In this document: one piece after another, positions 45,934 to 58,000 of the stretch
How the letters are laid out: every line of letters starts with the position of its first letter
How positions within the stretch are numbered: the first letter of the stretch is position 1
Assembly: GCA_024742485.1 (NCBI GenBank)
Contig: JANSYK010000002.1
Span: forward strand, 1,488,001-1,552,000
Origin: Alphaproteobacteria bacterium
GTDB taxonomy: Bacteria > Pseudomonadota > Alphaproteobacteria > Rhizobiales > Rhizobiaceae
Reading direction: 5' to 3'
Length of the DNA stretch: 64,000 nt
The notes under the pieces: model-generated
Database searches by the model: none
Told to the model about the DNA's origin: nothing
Seen by the model: the letters and a program-made list of their open reading frames with translations, nothing else
Position numbers and translations under genes: made by a program

Positions 45934-47376
45934 ATGACCGAACCCAGAATGATAGAGATTTCACCGGTCACCCGCGTCGAGGGACATGGCAAGGTGACCA
46001 TCCACCTGGATGCGGACAACCAGGTCGACGAAGCGCGGCTTCATATTGTCGAATTCCGTGGCTTCGAACGCTTCATCCGTGGCCGCCTGATGTGGGAAGT
46101 TCCGGTCATCGTCCAGCGCCTTTGCGGCATCTGTCCGGTCAGCCACCATATTGCGGCGGCCAAGGCAATGGACATGATCGCCGGAGTCGATCGACTGACG
46201 CCGACGGCGGAAAAAATGCGGCGATTGATGCATTACGGCCAGGTGATGCAGAGCCATGTGTTGCATTTCTTTCACCTGGCCGCGCCGGATCTGTTGTTCG
46301 GTTTCGGGGCGCCGGCTGAAAAACGCAATATTTTCGAGGTGATCAGGGAAAAGCCGGAACTCGGCAAACGGGCTGTTTTGATGCGCAAATACGGCCAGGA
46401 GATCATCGAAGCGACCGCCGGCAAGAAAATCCACGGAACGGGCGCCATCCCTGGTGGCATCAACGCCAATCTGTCCATCGAAAAGCGCGATCATTTCCTG
46501 TCGACGATCGACGAGATGATCACCTGGGCGCAGGATGCGCTCAAGCTGGCCCGCGACTATACGCTCGAGCATGAGGACCTGGTCGCCGGGTTCGGGTCCT
46601 TCCCGTCAAATTACCTGTCGATTGTGCGTGAAGACGACGGCGCGCTGGATCTGTATCATGGCAATCTGCGCGCCCTGAATTCCAGCGGCGACGAGATCTT
46701 CGACCAGATCCCCTATACGCGCTATCACGAGCTGATCGTCGAGGATGTGCGGTCCTGGTCCTACATGAAATTCCCCTTCATCACGGAGCTGGGGCCCGAT
46801 GCCGGCTGGTACCGGGTCGGGCCGCTGGCGCGCATGAACACCGCAAGCTTCATCGATACGCCATTGGCAAATGCCGCGCACCGGGATCTGAGGGCCTTTA
46901 GCGACGGCAAGCCAAATCACTCGACCCTTGCCAATCACTGGGCCCGGATGATCGAGGTGCTGCATTGCGTGGAGAAAATCCGCGAATTGCTGAATGATCC
47001 GGACCTGCAGGGAACGGATCTTGTGACCAGAGGAGACCGGCGCGAAGAGGGGATCGGTGTCATCGAGGCACCGCGCGGAAATCTCATCCACCACTATCGG
47101 GTCGATGAAAACGACCAGGTCACCTATTGCAATCTGATCGTCTCCACGACCCATAACAATGAGGGCATGAACAGGGCGGTCAAGGATGTTGCGGTCAAAC
47201 ATCTGTCGGGCCAGGAACAGATCACCGAGGGCATGCTCAACCATGTCGAAGTCGCGATCCGTGCCTACGATCCCTGCCTGTCCTGCGCCACCCATGCTCT
47301 TGGCCAGATGCCGTTGCAGGTGGAACTGTTCGGCGCGGACGGTTCCATGCTCGACAGCAAAACGCAAAGCAGTTGA
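45934..47376 (+). CDS. hoxH: NAD-reducing hydrogenase large subunit HoxH (NiFe site)
   Basis: A 480-residue catalytic subunit. The N-terminal nickel ligands are in RLCGICPVSHH and the C-terminal pair in DPCLSCATHA. A 26-residue tail after that His is the precursor peptide removed by HoxW. RVEGHGKV near the N-terminus is also conserved. It lacks insertions and is 12 bp after hoxY. All four nickel cysteines are present. Confidence 0.97.
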   Translation: MTEPRMIEISPVTRVEGHGKVTIHLDADNQVDEARLHIVEFRGFERFIRGRLMWEVPVIVQRLCGICPVSHHIAAAKAMDMIAGVDRLTPTAEKMRRLMHYGQVMQSHVLHFFHLAAPDLLFGFGAPAEKRNIFEVIREKPELGKRAVLMRKYGQEIIEATAGKKIHGTGAIPGGINANLSIEKRDHFLSTIDEMITWAQDALKLARDYTLEHEDLVAGFGSFPSNYLSIVREDDGALDLYHGNLRALNSSGDEIFDQIPYTRYHELIVEDVRSWSYMKFPFITELGPDAGWYRVGPLARMNTASFIDTPLANAAHRDLRAFSDGKPNHSTLANHWARMIEVLHCVEKIRELLNDPDLQGTDLVTRGDRREEGIGVIEAPRGNLIHHYRVDENDQVTYCNLIVSTTHNNEGMNRAVKDVAVKHLSGQEQITEGMLNHVEVAIRAYDPCLSCATHALGQMPLQVELFGADGSMLDSKTQSS

Positions 47377-47386
47377 GGACCATGAC

Positions 47387-47845
47387 ATGCTGTTGATCGG
47401 CTATGGCAATCCAGGACGGGGAGATGACGGGCTGGGTCCGGCTTTTTCACTGGCCATGGCCGACCGTGCGCTTCCCGGTTGGGAGGTGGACACCGACTAT
47501 CAATTGGTCGCCGAGCATGCACTGGCGGTGTCCACCCATGATCTGGTTGTCTTTGCCGATGCCGAGATGAACGGAACCTCGGCCTATTCCTTTCGACAGA
47601 TTCGGCCCGGAGCGCCGGAGGTGCTCGGAAGCCACAGCCTGGTTCCCGAAACGGTGCTGGCCCTTTGCGAAACGCTCTATGATGCCAGACCGCGTGCCTA
47701 TGTGCTCGGTATTACCGGCCACGCTTTTGGCGATATGAATGAAGGGCTTTCGAAGGCCGCAACGGCCAACCTCGCCGAGGCCGAACAGTTCTTTTTGACC
47801 TGGCTAGAGGATAGGGCTGCGGCAAGGGAGACGGTTCATGCATGA
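47387..47845 (+). CDS. hoxW: Hydrogenase maturation protease HoxW
   Basis: A 152-residue HycI/HybD-type endopeptidase. The GYGNPGRGDDGLGP element contains the nickel-sensing acidic residue, and VVFADAEM and GSHSLVPE carry the other ligands (Asp and His). It would remove the HoxH tail after nickel insertion. ATG at 47387 follows GAGGA; starts 10 bp after hoxH and overlaps hypA by 8 bp. Confidence 0.9.
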   Translation: MLLIGYGNPGRGDDGLGPAFSLAMADRALPGWEVDTDYQLVAEHALAVSTHDLVVFADAEMNGTSAYSFRQIRPGAPEVLGSHSLVPETVLALCETLYDARPRAYVLGITGHAFGDMNEGLSKAATANLAEAEQFFLTWLEDRAAARETVHA

Positions 47846-48178
47846 AATGTCGCTCTGCGAGAGCATGCTGGACATCTTGAAGGATCAGGCTGCTCGCGAT
47901 CATTTCAGCCGTGTCAAACGGGTGTGTGTTGATGTCGGCCCGCTCTCCTGTGTTGAACCCGAGGCGCTGCAATTCGGCTTCGATGTCGTCATGAAGGGAT
48001 CGCTTGCCGAGGGAGCGGCCCTTGAAATATCCCGCCCGCCGGCCGAAGCGCTTTGCCTGTCCTGCCTCGAGACGGTTGCGGTGCGGCAACGCTTCGACAC
48101 CTGTCCGCTATGCGGTTCCGAGGCGTTGCAGGTGACCAGCGGCGAAGAGCTCAAGATACGCGAATTGGAGGTGGTGTG

Positions 48179-48179
<1 letters not shown>
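47838..48179 (+). CDS. hypA: Hydrogenase nickel-insertion protein HypA
   Basis: A 113-residue protein. The N-terminal [11 protein letters not shown] provides His2 for nickel, and the zinc finger is [20 protein letters not shown]. Overlaps hoxW by 8 bp and hypB by one base. Confidence 0.96.
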
Positions 48180-49000
<821 letters not shown>

Positions 49001-49012
49001 GAGCCATTGATC

Positions 49013-49294
49013 ATGTGTCTAGCCATCCCCGCCCGGGTTGTTTCCGTTGAGGCCGGCGACATGGCCACCGTCGCCCTGGAGGGCATCAGGAAACCCGTCT
49101 CCACCGCCTTGCTGGATACGGTGAATGTCGGTGACTATCTGCTCGTGCATGTGGGATTTGCCCTGCACAAGCTTTCCGAGGACGAGGCCGAAAGGACCCT
49201 CAAACTGATGGCCGAAACCGGCGTGCTGGCCGAAGAGTTGGCCGAAATGGCCGATGGCCCGGACACCGCCACCGAAGGGGAGACGGGCGGATGA
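49013..49294 (+). CDS. hypC: Hydrogenase maturation chaperone HypC
   Basis: A 93-residue protein starting MCLAIPARVVSVE; Cys2, exposed once Met is removed, binds the iron-ligand precursor and HoxH or HypD. It has the conserved VGDYLLVHVGFALHKL strand. The ATG at 49013 is chosen so that Cys is second; a TTG at 49007 would place it fourth. It overlaps hypD by 4 bp. Confidence 0.96.
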   Translation: MCLAIPARVVSVEAGDMATVALEGIRKPVSTALLDTVNVGDYLLVHVGFALHKLSEDEAERTLKLMAETGVLAEELAEMADGPDTATEGETGG

Positions 49295-50442
49295 AATACA
49301 TCCGGGAGTTTCGCGACGGCAAACTGGCGCGCAGGCTTGGCACAGCCATTGCCAATGAGGTCAAAGCAGACCGCCGCTATCATCTGATGGAGTTTTGCGG
49401 TGGTCATACCCATGCGATCTTTCGCTATGGCGTCCAGGATCTGGTGCCGGACAATGTCGAATACGTCCATGGTCCGGGCTGTCCCGTTTGCGTTTTGCCG
49501 GTTCGCCGCCTGGACGATGCGGTTGAGCTGGCGCTCCGGCAGGACGTGATCCTGACCACCTATGGCGACATGATGCGTGTGCCGGGGACGAAACAGAAAA
49601 GCCTGATCAAGGCGAAGGCCGAAGGCGCGGATATCCGCATGGTATATTCCACCCAGGACGCGCTGAATATTGCCAGGGACAATCCGGATCGCCAGGTCGT
49701 CTGTTTCGCCATCGGATTTGAAACCACGACACCACCGACCGCCGTCGCCATTCAACAGGCCAAGGCGGAAGGGCTGACGAATTTCACGGTCTTCTGCAAC
49801 CATGTCCTGACGCCGCCCGCCATCGCCCATATTGTCGAGGCCCCTGCCGAACCCGGTGAAACGCCCGTTCGGATCGACGGCTTCCTTGGGCCGTCCCATG
49901 TCAGCTCCGTCATCGGATCGGCGCCCTATGAGCCGGCCGCGCGATCCTATCGTAAACCGATCGTCATTGCCGGTTTTGAACCTCTGGATGTCATGCAGTC
50001 GACCCTGATGTTGATCCGACAGATCAATCAGGGCCGCCATGAGGTGGAAAACCAGTACACCCGTGTCGTGACCCGTCACGGCAACCGCAAGGCGCAGCAG
50101 ATCGTGGCTGATGTTCTGGAGTGCCGAGAGGAATTCGAGTGGCGTGGGCTTGGAACGGTGCCGCACAGTGCCTTGAGGATCCGCAGCGCATACGGTGAAT
50201 TCGACGCCGAGAACCGGTTTGCCTTGACGCCCAAAGCATCCCGGGAGGTCAAATCCTGCGAGTGCCCGGCCGTCCTGCGCGGTGTGAAGAAGCCAACCGA
50301 ATGCAAATTGTTCGGCACGGTCTGCACCCCCGACAATCCGATGGGGGCCTGCATGGTGTCGTCGGAAGGCGCCTGTGCGGCCTACTGGACCTATGGCCGC
50401 AGGCGCGAAGCCGCGCTCTCCAAACGGGAAGCAGCCGAATGA
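49291..50442 (+). CDS. hypD: Hydrogenase maturation scaffold HypD
   Basis: A 383-residue Fe-S protein. Conserved motifs include MEFCGGHTHAIFRYG, PGCPVCVLP and FEPLDVM. The C-terminal [4Fe-4S] ligands are in SCECPAVLRG, ECKLFGTVC and EGACAAYW. HypD and HypC together carry the Fe(CN)2CO unit. Overlaps hypC and hypE by 4 bp. Confidence 0.97.
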   Translation: MKYIREFRDGKLARRLGTAIANEVKADRRYHLMEFCGGHTHAIFRYGVQDLVPDNVEYVHGPGCPVCVLPVRRLDDAVELALRQDVILTTYGDMMRVPGTKQKSLIKAKAEGADIRMVYSTQDALNIARDNPDRQVVCFAIGFETTTPPTAVAIQQAKAEGLTNFTVFCNHVLTPPAIAHIVEAPAEPGETPVRIDGFLGPSHVSSVIGSAPYEPAARSYRKPIVIAGFEPLDVMQSTLMLIRQINQGRHEVENQYTRVVTRHGNRKAQQIVADVLECREEFEWRGLGTVPHSALRIRSAYGEFDAENRFALTPKASREVKSCECPAVLRGVKKPTECKLFGTVCTPDNPMGACMVSSEGACAAYWTYGRRREAALSKREAAE

Positions 50443-51476
50443 GCAGCCCGAGCGGTCGTTCGGGCCTCCACCCTGGTACCGTCGACATGACCCATGGTGG
50501 CGGCGGTCGCGCCATGACGGACCTGATCGAGGACCTGTTTCGACGCCACCTGACCAACCCGATCCTTGATCAGGGTCACGATGCCGGCGTTTTCGATGTG
50601 CCGCCAGGCCGGCTGGCGATGTCGACCGACGCCCATGTCGTTTCGCCGTTGTTTTTCCCGGGCGGCAATATTGGTTCGCTCGCCGTTCATGGCACATTGA
50701 ACGATTTGGCGATGGCCGGGGCAAAGCCGGTTTCGATGACGGCTGGATTCATTCTGGAGGAAGGGTACCCGCTATCCGACCTGGAACGGATTGTCATCTC
50801 CATGGCCGAGGCTGCCCGTGAAGCCGGGGTGCCGGTGATCGCCGGAGACACAAAGGTTGTCGAAAAAGGCAAGGGCGACGGCGTCTTCATCACCACGGCC
50901 GGAATCGGTGTCGTGCCGGAAAATGTTGCCATATCACCGGCGGCGGCGAGGCCCGGGCAGGTCGTGCTGCTTTCCGGGCCAATTGGCGATCATGGCGTCG
51001 CCATCCTGTCAAAGCGCGAAAACCTCGAATTTGAAACCGAAATCAGGTCCGACAGCGCAGCGCTGCACGGGCTTGTCGACGCCATGATTTCGGCGGTACC
51101 GCACATTGCCGTTCTGCGCGATCCGACACGCGGCGGTCTGGCAACGGCGCTCAATGAAATCGCCCATGCATCCCGGGTGGGCTGCGTCTTGCATGAGGAG
51201 GACATTCCGGTCCGTCCCGATGTGCAGGCGGCCTGCGAACTTCTGGGGCTGGATCCGCTCTATGTCGCCAATGAAGGCAAGCTGATCTGCATTTGCGAGG
51301 CCGGTGATGCGGACAGGCTGCTGGACGTCATGCGGTCGCATCCGCTTGCGATGCAGGCCGCGAAAATCGGCGACATTGTCGAGGATGACGATTGCATGGT
51401 GACCATGCAAACCGGTTTTGGTGGCGCACGGGTGGTCGATTGGCCGTCCGGAGAACAATTGCCCCGCATTTGCTGA
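50439..51476 (+). CDS. hypE: Hydrogenase maturation factor HypE
   Basis: A 345-residue protein ending LPRIC; the last Cys is carbamoylated by HypF and dehydrated to the cyanate donor. The ATPase part shows [16 protein letters not shown] near the N-terminus, and [14 protein letters not shown] and [14 protein letters not shown] motifs. The ATG at 50439 overlaps hypD by 4 bp. Last gene of the hydrogenase operon. Confidence 0.97.
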   Translation: MSSPSGRSGLHPGTVDMTHGGGGRAMTDLIEDLFRRHLTNPILDQGHDAGVFDVPPGRLAMSTDAHVVSPLFFPGGNIGSLAVHGTLNDLAMAGAKPVSMTAGFILEEGYPLSDLERIVISMAEAAREAGVPVIAGDTKVVEKGKGDGVFITTAGIGVVPENVAISPAAARPGQVVLLSGPIGDHGVAILSKRENLEFETEIRSDSAALHGLVDAMISAVPHIAVLRDPTRGGLATALNEIAHASRVGCVLHEEDIPVRPDVQAACELLGLDPLYVANEGKLICICEAGDADRLLDVMRSHPLAMQAAKIGDIVEDDDCMVTMQTGFGGARVVDWPSGEQLPRIC

Positions 51477-51711
51477 CATTCCGAGCTGGTGCCGGTGCGC
51501 GAGCCCAACCTTTTTGAGTTCGTGTCATTGCGCCATGCCGCGCTGCATCGTGAGCGCACTGTCGCTTGGAAAGATCGTCCGTCGATATCCTTCGGAAAGT
51601 GCAGATAGACATCACAAAAGGGCATGTGCTGCGTTTGTCGCATTGCTACCGACCGTCCCGTTTATTAAGACCCGGACAAGTTCAATGGGTTCTTCAGAGA
51701 GGATTGTTTCC

Positions 51712-52482
51712 ATGAGGCTTGATGACAAAGTCTGTATCGTGACCGGTGGCGCCAGCGGCATCGGCCTGGAGATTTCCAAACGCTATGCCGATGCCGGCGC
51801 GAAGCTCGTTATCGCCGACATCAATCTTGACGCCGCCACGGCCGCCGCTGCCGACCTCGGTGACGATCACATGGCCGTCCTGATGGATGTCACCGATCCG
51901 GATGCGGTCCAGGCCGGTGTCGATGCGGTGATTGAGCGATACGGGCGCATCGACGTGCTGTTGTCGAATGCCGGCGTGCAGATCGTCCACCGTGTTGAAG
52001 ACATGACGTTCGACGAATGGCGCAAGGTGATGGCCATCCATCTCGATGGCAGTTTCCTGGTGTCCAAGGCCGTGTTGCCGCATATGTACGAACGGCAAAG
52101 CGGGGCCATCATTTTCATGGGGTCGGTCCACTCCAAGGAAGCATCCGAGTTGAAATCACCCTATGTCTCGGCAAAACACGGTCTACTGGGCCTGGCTCGG
52201 GTGATCGCCAAGGAAGGCGGCAGAAAGGGTGTGCGCACCAACGTGATTTGTCCCGGATTCGTCAAAACACCGCTGGTCGAAAAGCAAATCCCGGAGCAGG
52301 CGCGCGACCTCGGCATTTCCGAGGAAGAGGTCGTCAACGACATCATGCTTGGCAATACGGTGGATCAGCAATTCACGACGGTGGAGGATGTGGCGGAAGT
52401 GGCGCTCTTCTTTGCCGCCTTCCCGACCAATGCGCTGACCGGGCAGAGTCTGGTGGTCAGCCATGGCTGGTTCATGGAATAG
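51712..52482 (+). CDS. bdhA: 3-Hydroxybutyrate dehydrogenase
   Basis: A 256-residue short-chain dehydrogenase. The NAD-binding TGGASGIG is near residue 13, NAG is seen in VLLSNAGVQ, and the Tyr-Lys catalytic pair is in SPYVSAKHG. The C-terminus [15 protein letters not shown] and its unusually conserved [16 protein letters not shown] fit bdhA rather than other SDRs. Converts D-3-hydroxybutyrate to acetoacetate. The start ATG is at 51712, after AGAGAGGA. The preceding hyp operon ends 235 bp upstream, so it is probably separate. Confidence 0.88.
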   Translation: MRLDDKVCIVTGGASGIGLEISKRYADAGAKLVIADINLDAATAAAADLGDDHMAVLMDVTDPDAVQAGVDAVIERYGRIDVLLSNAGVQIVHRVEDMTFDEWRKVMAIHLDGSFLVSKAVLPHMYERQSGAIIFMGSVHSKEASELKSPYVSAKHGLLGLARVIAKEGGRKGVRTNVICPGFVKTPLVEKQIPEQARDLGISEEEVVNDIMLGNTVDQQFTTVEDVAEVALFFAAFPTNALTGQSLVVSHGWFME

Positions 52483-52502
52483 GTGACGGGGCGCCGGTCA
52501 CC
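52482..52502. terminator. Possible hairpin after bdhA
   Basis: GGTGAC-N9-GTCACC, 6-bp stem, at the bdhA stop codon between convergent genes. No T-run. Weak support. Confidence 0.3.
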
Positions 52503-52536
52503 GTAACCCGTGTAGGTCTTCTCCAGATGACCTGGT

Positions 52537-53583
52537 TTAGCCCTGGTGCTCGGCACCTAACCCCTGGAACATGGCGCGCAGATCGATCGTCGATTCCTTG
52601 CCGATCGATGGCAGGGTCCGGTCGATCCAGGCCTTTGCCGTTTCGCGTCCAAGCTCCTTGAGATGCTGCAGGAATGCCCATTCGGCATTGATCTTGGACG
52701 ATGCGCCCAACGGGATCATCTCGTCCTGATTCTCGATCATGTGGATGCGTTGCAAATGATAGGTCTTCGGGTCGAGTTTGCCATCCTCGATCAGCCGTGC
52801 GACGAAATCGATGGACCGCAGTTCCTTGAGCAGGCTGGAATTGAAGGCGATTTCGTTGATCCTGTTCTGGATCTCCTGGGCCGTTTTCGGCACTCCTTTG
52901 CGGATGACCGGATTGATCTGGACAATCACGATATCGGAACATTTGGAGTGATAGTGAAACGGGAACAGCGCCGGATTGCCCATATATCCGCCGTCCCAAT
53001 AGGGCACACCGTCAATCTCGACCGCCTGGTAGAGATAAGGCAGGCAGGCCGAGGCCATGACCATGTCGGCGGTCAGTGACTTGCGGTCGAAAACCCGCAC
53101 CCGGCCCGTCTCGACATTGGTCGCGGAAACGAAGAGTTTCACATCGTCACAGGACCGGACCTTGTCGAAATCCACCGTGCTTTCCAGCACGTCGAGTAAG
53201 GGATTCAGATTGAGCGGGTTCATCTGATAGGGCGAGAACGTCCGCGTCAGGGCATCCATCATGTGGTAGGAGGGCGAATACTCCAGGTTCCAGTTCCCCA
53301 TGAACATGTCGAATGGCGCCCGTTTGATCGGGCTGAACCCGGCGACGTCGCTCATTTTCTTCCAGAACAGCTCAAGGCTTTCACGGGCTCCGTCTGCGCC
53401 GCCGCTGACAAGCCCGCATGCCATTGCCACCGCATTCATCGCACCCGCCGACGTGCCCGATATGGCGTCAACATCGAGCCTGCCGTCCTCCAGCAGATAG
53501 TCAAGGACACCCCAGGTGAACGCGCCATGCGCACCGCCGCCCTGCAGGGCAAGATTGACGTTCTTTCCGCGTTTCAAAGCCAT
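52537..53583 (-). CDS. Patatin-like phospholipase
   Basis: A 348-residue lipolytic enzyme. Oxyanion-hole LQGGGAHGAFTWG is near residue 14, the nucleophile is Ser45 in GTSAG and the catalytic Asp197 is in WDGGY. These give the usual Ser-Asp dyad. No signal peptide. ATG at 53583 (MALKRGKN) is chosen; a GTG at 53652 would add 23 residues. First of three minus-strand neighbours with the FGE and caspase genes. Confidence 0.9.
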   Translation of the reverse strand: MALKRGKNVNLALQGGGAHGAFTWGVLDYLLEDGRLDVDAISGTSAGAMNAVAMACGLVSGGADGARESLELFWKKMSDVAGFSPIKRAPFDMFMGNWNLEYSPSYHMMDALTRTFSPYQMNPLNLNPLLDVLESTVDFDKVRSCDDVKLFVSATNVETGRVRVFDRKSLTADMVMASACLPYLYQAVEIDGVPYWDGGYMGNPALFPFHYHSKCSDIVIVQINPVIRKGVPKTAQEIQNRINEIAFNSSLLKELRSIDFVARLIEDGKLDPKTYHLQRIHMIENQDEMIPLGASSKINAEWAFLQHLKELGRETAKAWIDRTLPSIGKESTIDLRAMFQGLGAEHQG

Positions 53584-53776
53584 CTTATGATCCCGTGTGC
53601 TCGTATTCGCGACTTGGTGGGCGGCTCTGCACTCGAACTCCAGGCGCTTCACTGATCGAAGCCGTCAAGCCTGGATGTGATGCAAGAAATGCCAAGTTCA
53701 AGGTGTGATGCCCAAAAGACTCCTGCCTGTCGGTGCCCTTGCCTTCACGTGGTCATGAAAATGCTCTGCGGATGGC

Positions 53777-54763
53777 TCAAGCGGGCCAGACCAGGCGAAA
53801 TCCAAAATGGCTTGTCGTGCTGTCGGGTGATGTTCCCGAGCGGGCCGCAATCCGGTAGCGGTAGCAATAGCTCTTGTGGCACAGGAACGAGCCGCCCTTG
53901 GAGAGCTTGAAGCCTTTCATAGCGTCAAGCCGCTTCCTGACGGACTTCTTGAGCGATTTGATCCGATAGGGCTCCGATGTCCACTCCCAGACATTGCCGA
54001 CCATATTATAGAGACCATATGGGTTGGGCGCGAAGGATTTCGCCGGGGCGGTGGTTACATAGCCGTCGGCGGCGGTGTTTTCGTTCGGGAACGATCCCTG
54101 CCAGATATTGCAGGGCAGGAAGCTGGTGTCGTCCGGCTCCTCATTGCCCCAGGGAAAGCGCACATCGCCCTGTCCGCCCCGGGCGGCATGCTCCCATTCC
54201 GCTTCGGTCGGCAGGCGTCCACCGGCCCAGGCCGCATAGGCGCGGGCATCGTTCCAGGACACGTGGACGACAGGATGATCGGGAAGACAGGCATCTTCTG
54301 TTCCCGGCCCATTGGGCGCCGACCACAGGGCCCCATCGACCCGGCGCCACCATTCGACCTCGACGACGCCCTGTGTCGCTCCCACCGTCTCCGGCACCTG
54401 CGCCCAGAACACGAAAGACCAGCCAAACCGCTCGGCCTCCGTGACATGGCCGGTTTCGGCAACAAACTCGGCAAAAGCGGCGTTGGTGACGCTCGTGGTG
54501 CCCATGCGAAAGGGTTTCACCGGCACCTGACGCAACGGGTTCTCGCCATCATCGGCGATTTGCGGCTGGTCGGTGCCAACAACCCCAACCCCGCCAGGAA
54601 TTTCGACCGTTTCGGCGTTGATGGACACGCGCTGTACCAGACCGGGAACAGTAAGCGCGGCTGCCGTGCCGCCCGATCTGGATGGTGCGCAACAGCGCGG
54701 CGAAATGGGTTGTGGCGTCTGCCCGCGCTGGTCGGGAGCCGGCAAATGTGGTTCGGTGTTCAT
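53777..54763 (-). CDS. Formylglycine-generating enzyme (sulfatase maturation, SUMF1/FGE family)
   Basis: A 328-residue FGE-fold protein. The active-site pair is GGSFLCHKSYCYRYR, giving Cys295 and Cys300, spaced as in human FGE (Cys336, Cys341). It also has the family elements RLPTEAEWEHAARGG, GNVWEWTSEPY and, at the N-terminus, PRCCAPSR. It should oxidise a sulfatase Cys to formylglycine. No sulfatase is encoded in this window. AGGA is 8 nt before the ATG. Confidence 0.9.
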   Translation of the reverse strand: MNTEPHLPAPDQRGQTPQPISPRCCAPSRSGGTAAALTVPGLVQRVSINAETVEIPGGVGVVGTDQPQIADDGENPLRQVPVKPFRMGTTSVTNAAFAEFVAETGHVTEAERFGWSFVFWAQVPETVGATQGVVEVEWWRRVDGALWSAPNGPGTEDACLPDHPVVHVSWNDARAYAAWAGGRLPTEAEWEHAARGGQGDVRFPWGNEEPDDTSFLPCNIWQGSFPNENTAADGYVTTAPAKSFAPNPYGLYNMVGNVWEWTSEPYRIKSLKKSVRKRLDAMKGFKLSKGGSFLCHKSYCYRYRIAARSGTSPDSTTSHFGFRLVWPA

Positions 54764-55027
54764 ACGCCGATCCTATACCACGGCCGGCTATGCCAAAAGA
54801 CTTCGGGATCACTGATCATTCCATTCCGCATTTTCCGTTGTGCTCACCCCCACACGTCAATGCCTGTTCAGAAATGGCTGCAATCCGTTTTCCCAGGAAA
54901 TTGAAACGTCAGCATGGTATCTGGACCATGGTGCATCGCACCCCTGGCGCCATGCGCGACCCCACCGGATGAAATCACATACCAACCGACACATTTGGAA
55001 TGCCACGGGCTGCTGAATGGTATGTTG

Positions 55028-58000
55028 CTATCGAAGATGCAGAAATACCGGTTCTCTTTTCTGAGTGCGTCGGAAATCGAACAATGCAGGTGTTTGTGAA
55101 ATCCTGGTCTGGCGGCTCGCAGCCGGCATGGTTCCGCTGGTCGCAAAACTCATGTCCATGCTTCCGCGAACAGCCGGTCTGAAGTCGCCATTTGTGATTT
55201 CCTCATAGAGAGTTGGTACACGATCAACAGCATAGTCAAACAGTTCGGACAGGCTGACCTTCCCGTCACTGGGGCTGATGTCGGCACTCTCGCCGACAAC
55301 ACCCTCCCAGTACATCGAATAGGACAGCACGCCATGCCGCAGCACCTCTGCCTCGATCGCAAACTCCTCTGCCTGACTGGCCGTCAGAATGCGCATCGCC
55401 TTGTCATAGGCAAGTTGTCCCAGGCCACGGCTGCCCATCGGTCCCGGTTTGAACGCCTTGCCTTCAACGGAAGCCGCGGAATTGCAGGCATCGATGACCA
55501 AGGTAATGTCCTGCGCCTGGAGATCACGGATCAAGTCAGCCAATCGGTCGCTGTTCAACGTGCGGGTCAGAGTTTTTGCGTCCACCACACGCCCGTGAGA
55601 CGCAGTGCCGATATCCTGCGGAAACAGGTGAAAACGCCCGTCTTCGGCTGCAAATCCATGCCCTGAAAAAGAGATGTAAATGACATCATCGGGCATCGCC
55701 TTTTGAAGCTCATCTGCCCCTTCGATACCCGCAAGAAGCGCGGAATCGACCGGTTTGCCGGCCAAAAGCAGCAAAACAGCTTCTATCTGTGCCCGGGAAG
55801 CCTCTTTGTGTCCATTGTTGCCGGTGGTTATCAATTTGACTGTCGTGACTTTTTCAAATTGCTCACTCTGTGTCAGTCCCTGAGCAAGTAACCTGGCCGA
55901 GAGATGTGCGTCGGCCCCCGCATAACGCAGATTCCAGGACGGGTTCTGGTGGTGATCGATACCAATCGCAAAGATATAGGCACGGCGGCCACCTGATTGT
56001 TCAGATTTGGGCAGTGCGTAACGGACGCGTTCCGTCCTGCTTTTGATACCCTCTGCGTTAAAACCGTAGGCTGAAAAGACAACGTCCCCGGCTTCAGCGC
56101 CCTCCGGTCGGTTTGGAAGGTGGACACCGTCAAACTGGAACGTTCTGGAACTGTCGGATCCATTATCCTCAATCAACAGTGTCTGATTGCCCCGCGCAAC
56201 ACCAACCAATTGGCCATCGCGAAACAGCTTGAGTTCTGAAAGGCCGCTTCCCTGATTGTCTGAAACCGTATTCTTCGCGGTCACCGTGACCGTGACGACC
56301 GTCTTGTCATCGGGATCGGTTACAATTGCATCGATGATGACGTCCGGCTGCAGCCGATTGAGGTCTTTCGGTGACGGCAGCGGCGCAAATGCTTCGCCGG
56401 CAATCAAACGCGGCAGCAAACCCGGTTCGAAATATTCCCGATAGAACATCTCGATTGGCAGGGCGTCGTTGGGAGCGTCGGGCATGATCCAACTGATTTG
56501 CGGCATGTCTCCGGGATCGGAGGCATCATACCGTCCGTCCTCTCCGACAACAGCCCAGCTGCCATCCGGAAACGCTGAAAGCCTGGCCAGTCTTTCGCCG
56601 GTTTCGACGTTCCAGATCGAAACAATACCGCTGCTTTCGCCGATAGCCAGAAGATTGCCGGAAGGCGCAAATGTAATGCTTTGGCGGCCCTCTGGTGTCG
56701 AGGCCAATTTGATGACCCTGGATCCACTTCTTCGATCCCAGAGGAGAACCTCGTCTTGAAAACCGACAAACAGCGTCATTTGACCGGAAATATCCGAAAT
56801 GGCGTAGTTCATCGAAATTCCGTTTCCGCTGACCTCTTCCACGACTTCCTGACCGTCATTCGAAAGGAGCTGGATTTGATCGTCCTTGGTGTGGACCAGC
56901 AACTGACCCAACCCATTCGGCGCGGTGGCGATCAGATATTCTTCAGCGGCATAGGACTCCGCTGCATATTTCGCGAATTTGTCTCCGGTCGAAACGTCCA
57001 GAACTTCGGCCCAGATATCCCTGTTGTCGCCTGATACAAAAACCCATTGGCCATCATGAGAGAAACTGGCGAATTGCGGGGTCCGCTCAAACGACATGTC
57101 CCATTTTGCCAATCCCGTGCGCGCATCATACGCCGTCAGTTTTTCGGTGCTGTAATTCCCGTGCGGAAGGACAAGATCGCCATCGGGCGATATCGCCAGA
57201 ACATCTGTGGAGTCGATTTTTCCGGTCAGTCGCGTGACATTGGGTGCACGCCAAAATCCGTCTTCAATTGATTCCCGGTCAAAGCGGACAAGATACGTAT
57301 TTTGGTTGAAATCATGAAACCGTGCGATGATTTCCCTTTCCAACAGAAAAATACTGTCGTCGGATCGTTTGTCCGAGTGTCGATTTTCATCGCCCAACGG
57401 AACCGTCCTCGCACCCCCTCGAACCGTTTCATGAACGAGGCCATCGTCATTGTCGCCGGCATAGAGCAGTCCGGTATTCGTGAGGTAGGTTGTTCTGCCG
57501 GCAACGTCGTCTCTGTAAGCGGCTAGCCGGCCCCTCCGAATGTCCCAAACACCAAACCCGGACGAGTTTTCCACATACAGATTGTTGCCGTCGTGTGAAA
57601 AGAATATCCTGTTTGGTGAGAGACTGCGATGGTTTTGCAGGTTCGTGTGCCGTCCCTCACGCAACCACCAGACGTCCAGTTCATATTCGTTTCGCCAGCT
57701 TGATTGAGACACCGTCACCAAACGATCATGCTTTTTGACATAGGCGCCAAGACCGGGCGTCATCCCCTCCTGTGACCCGGCGCTGCGGTCTGGGCTCCGC
57801 ACCGTTTCGCCGGTTTGTGCATCAATCAGATAATACCCGTGTTCGGATTTGCTCCCCTGCACGGACGCAGCAATATGCCCGTTGCCGGCATTGATGATGT
57901 TTCCGATGGGATCGCTGGAGATTTGTTTGGACCATATCTTGGTTCCGTCATCAAAGTTGAATTTCGAGAGCGTCCCCAAATCGCTTCCGGCCACGATACG

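Noticed and set aside
49135-50724. A 529-codon minus-strand frame
   Set aside because: Antisense of hypC, hypD and hypE, all of which are complete and certain.
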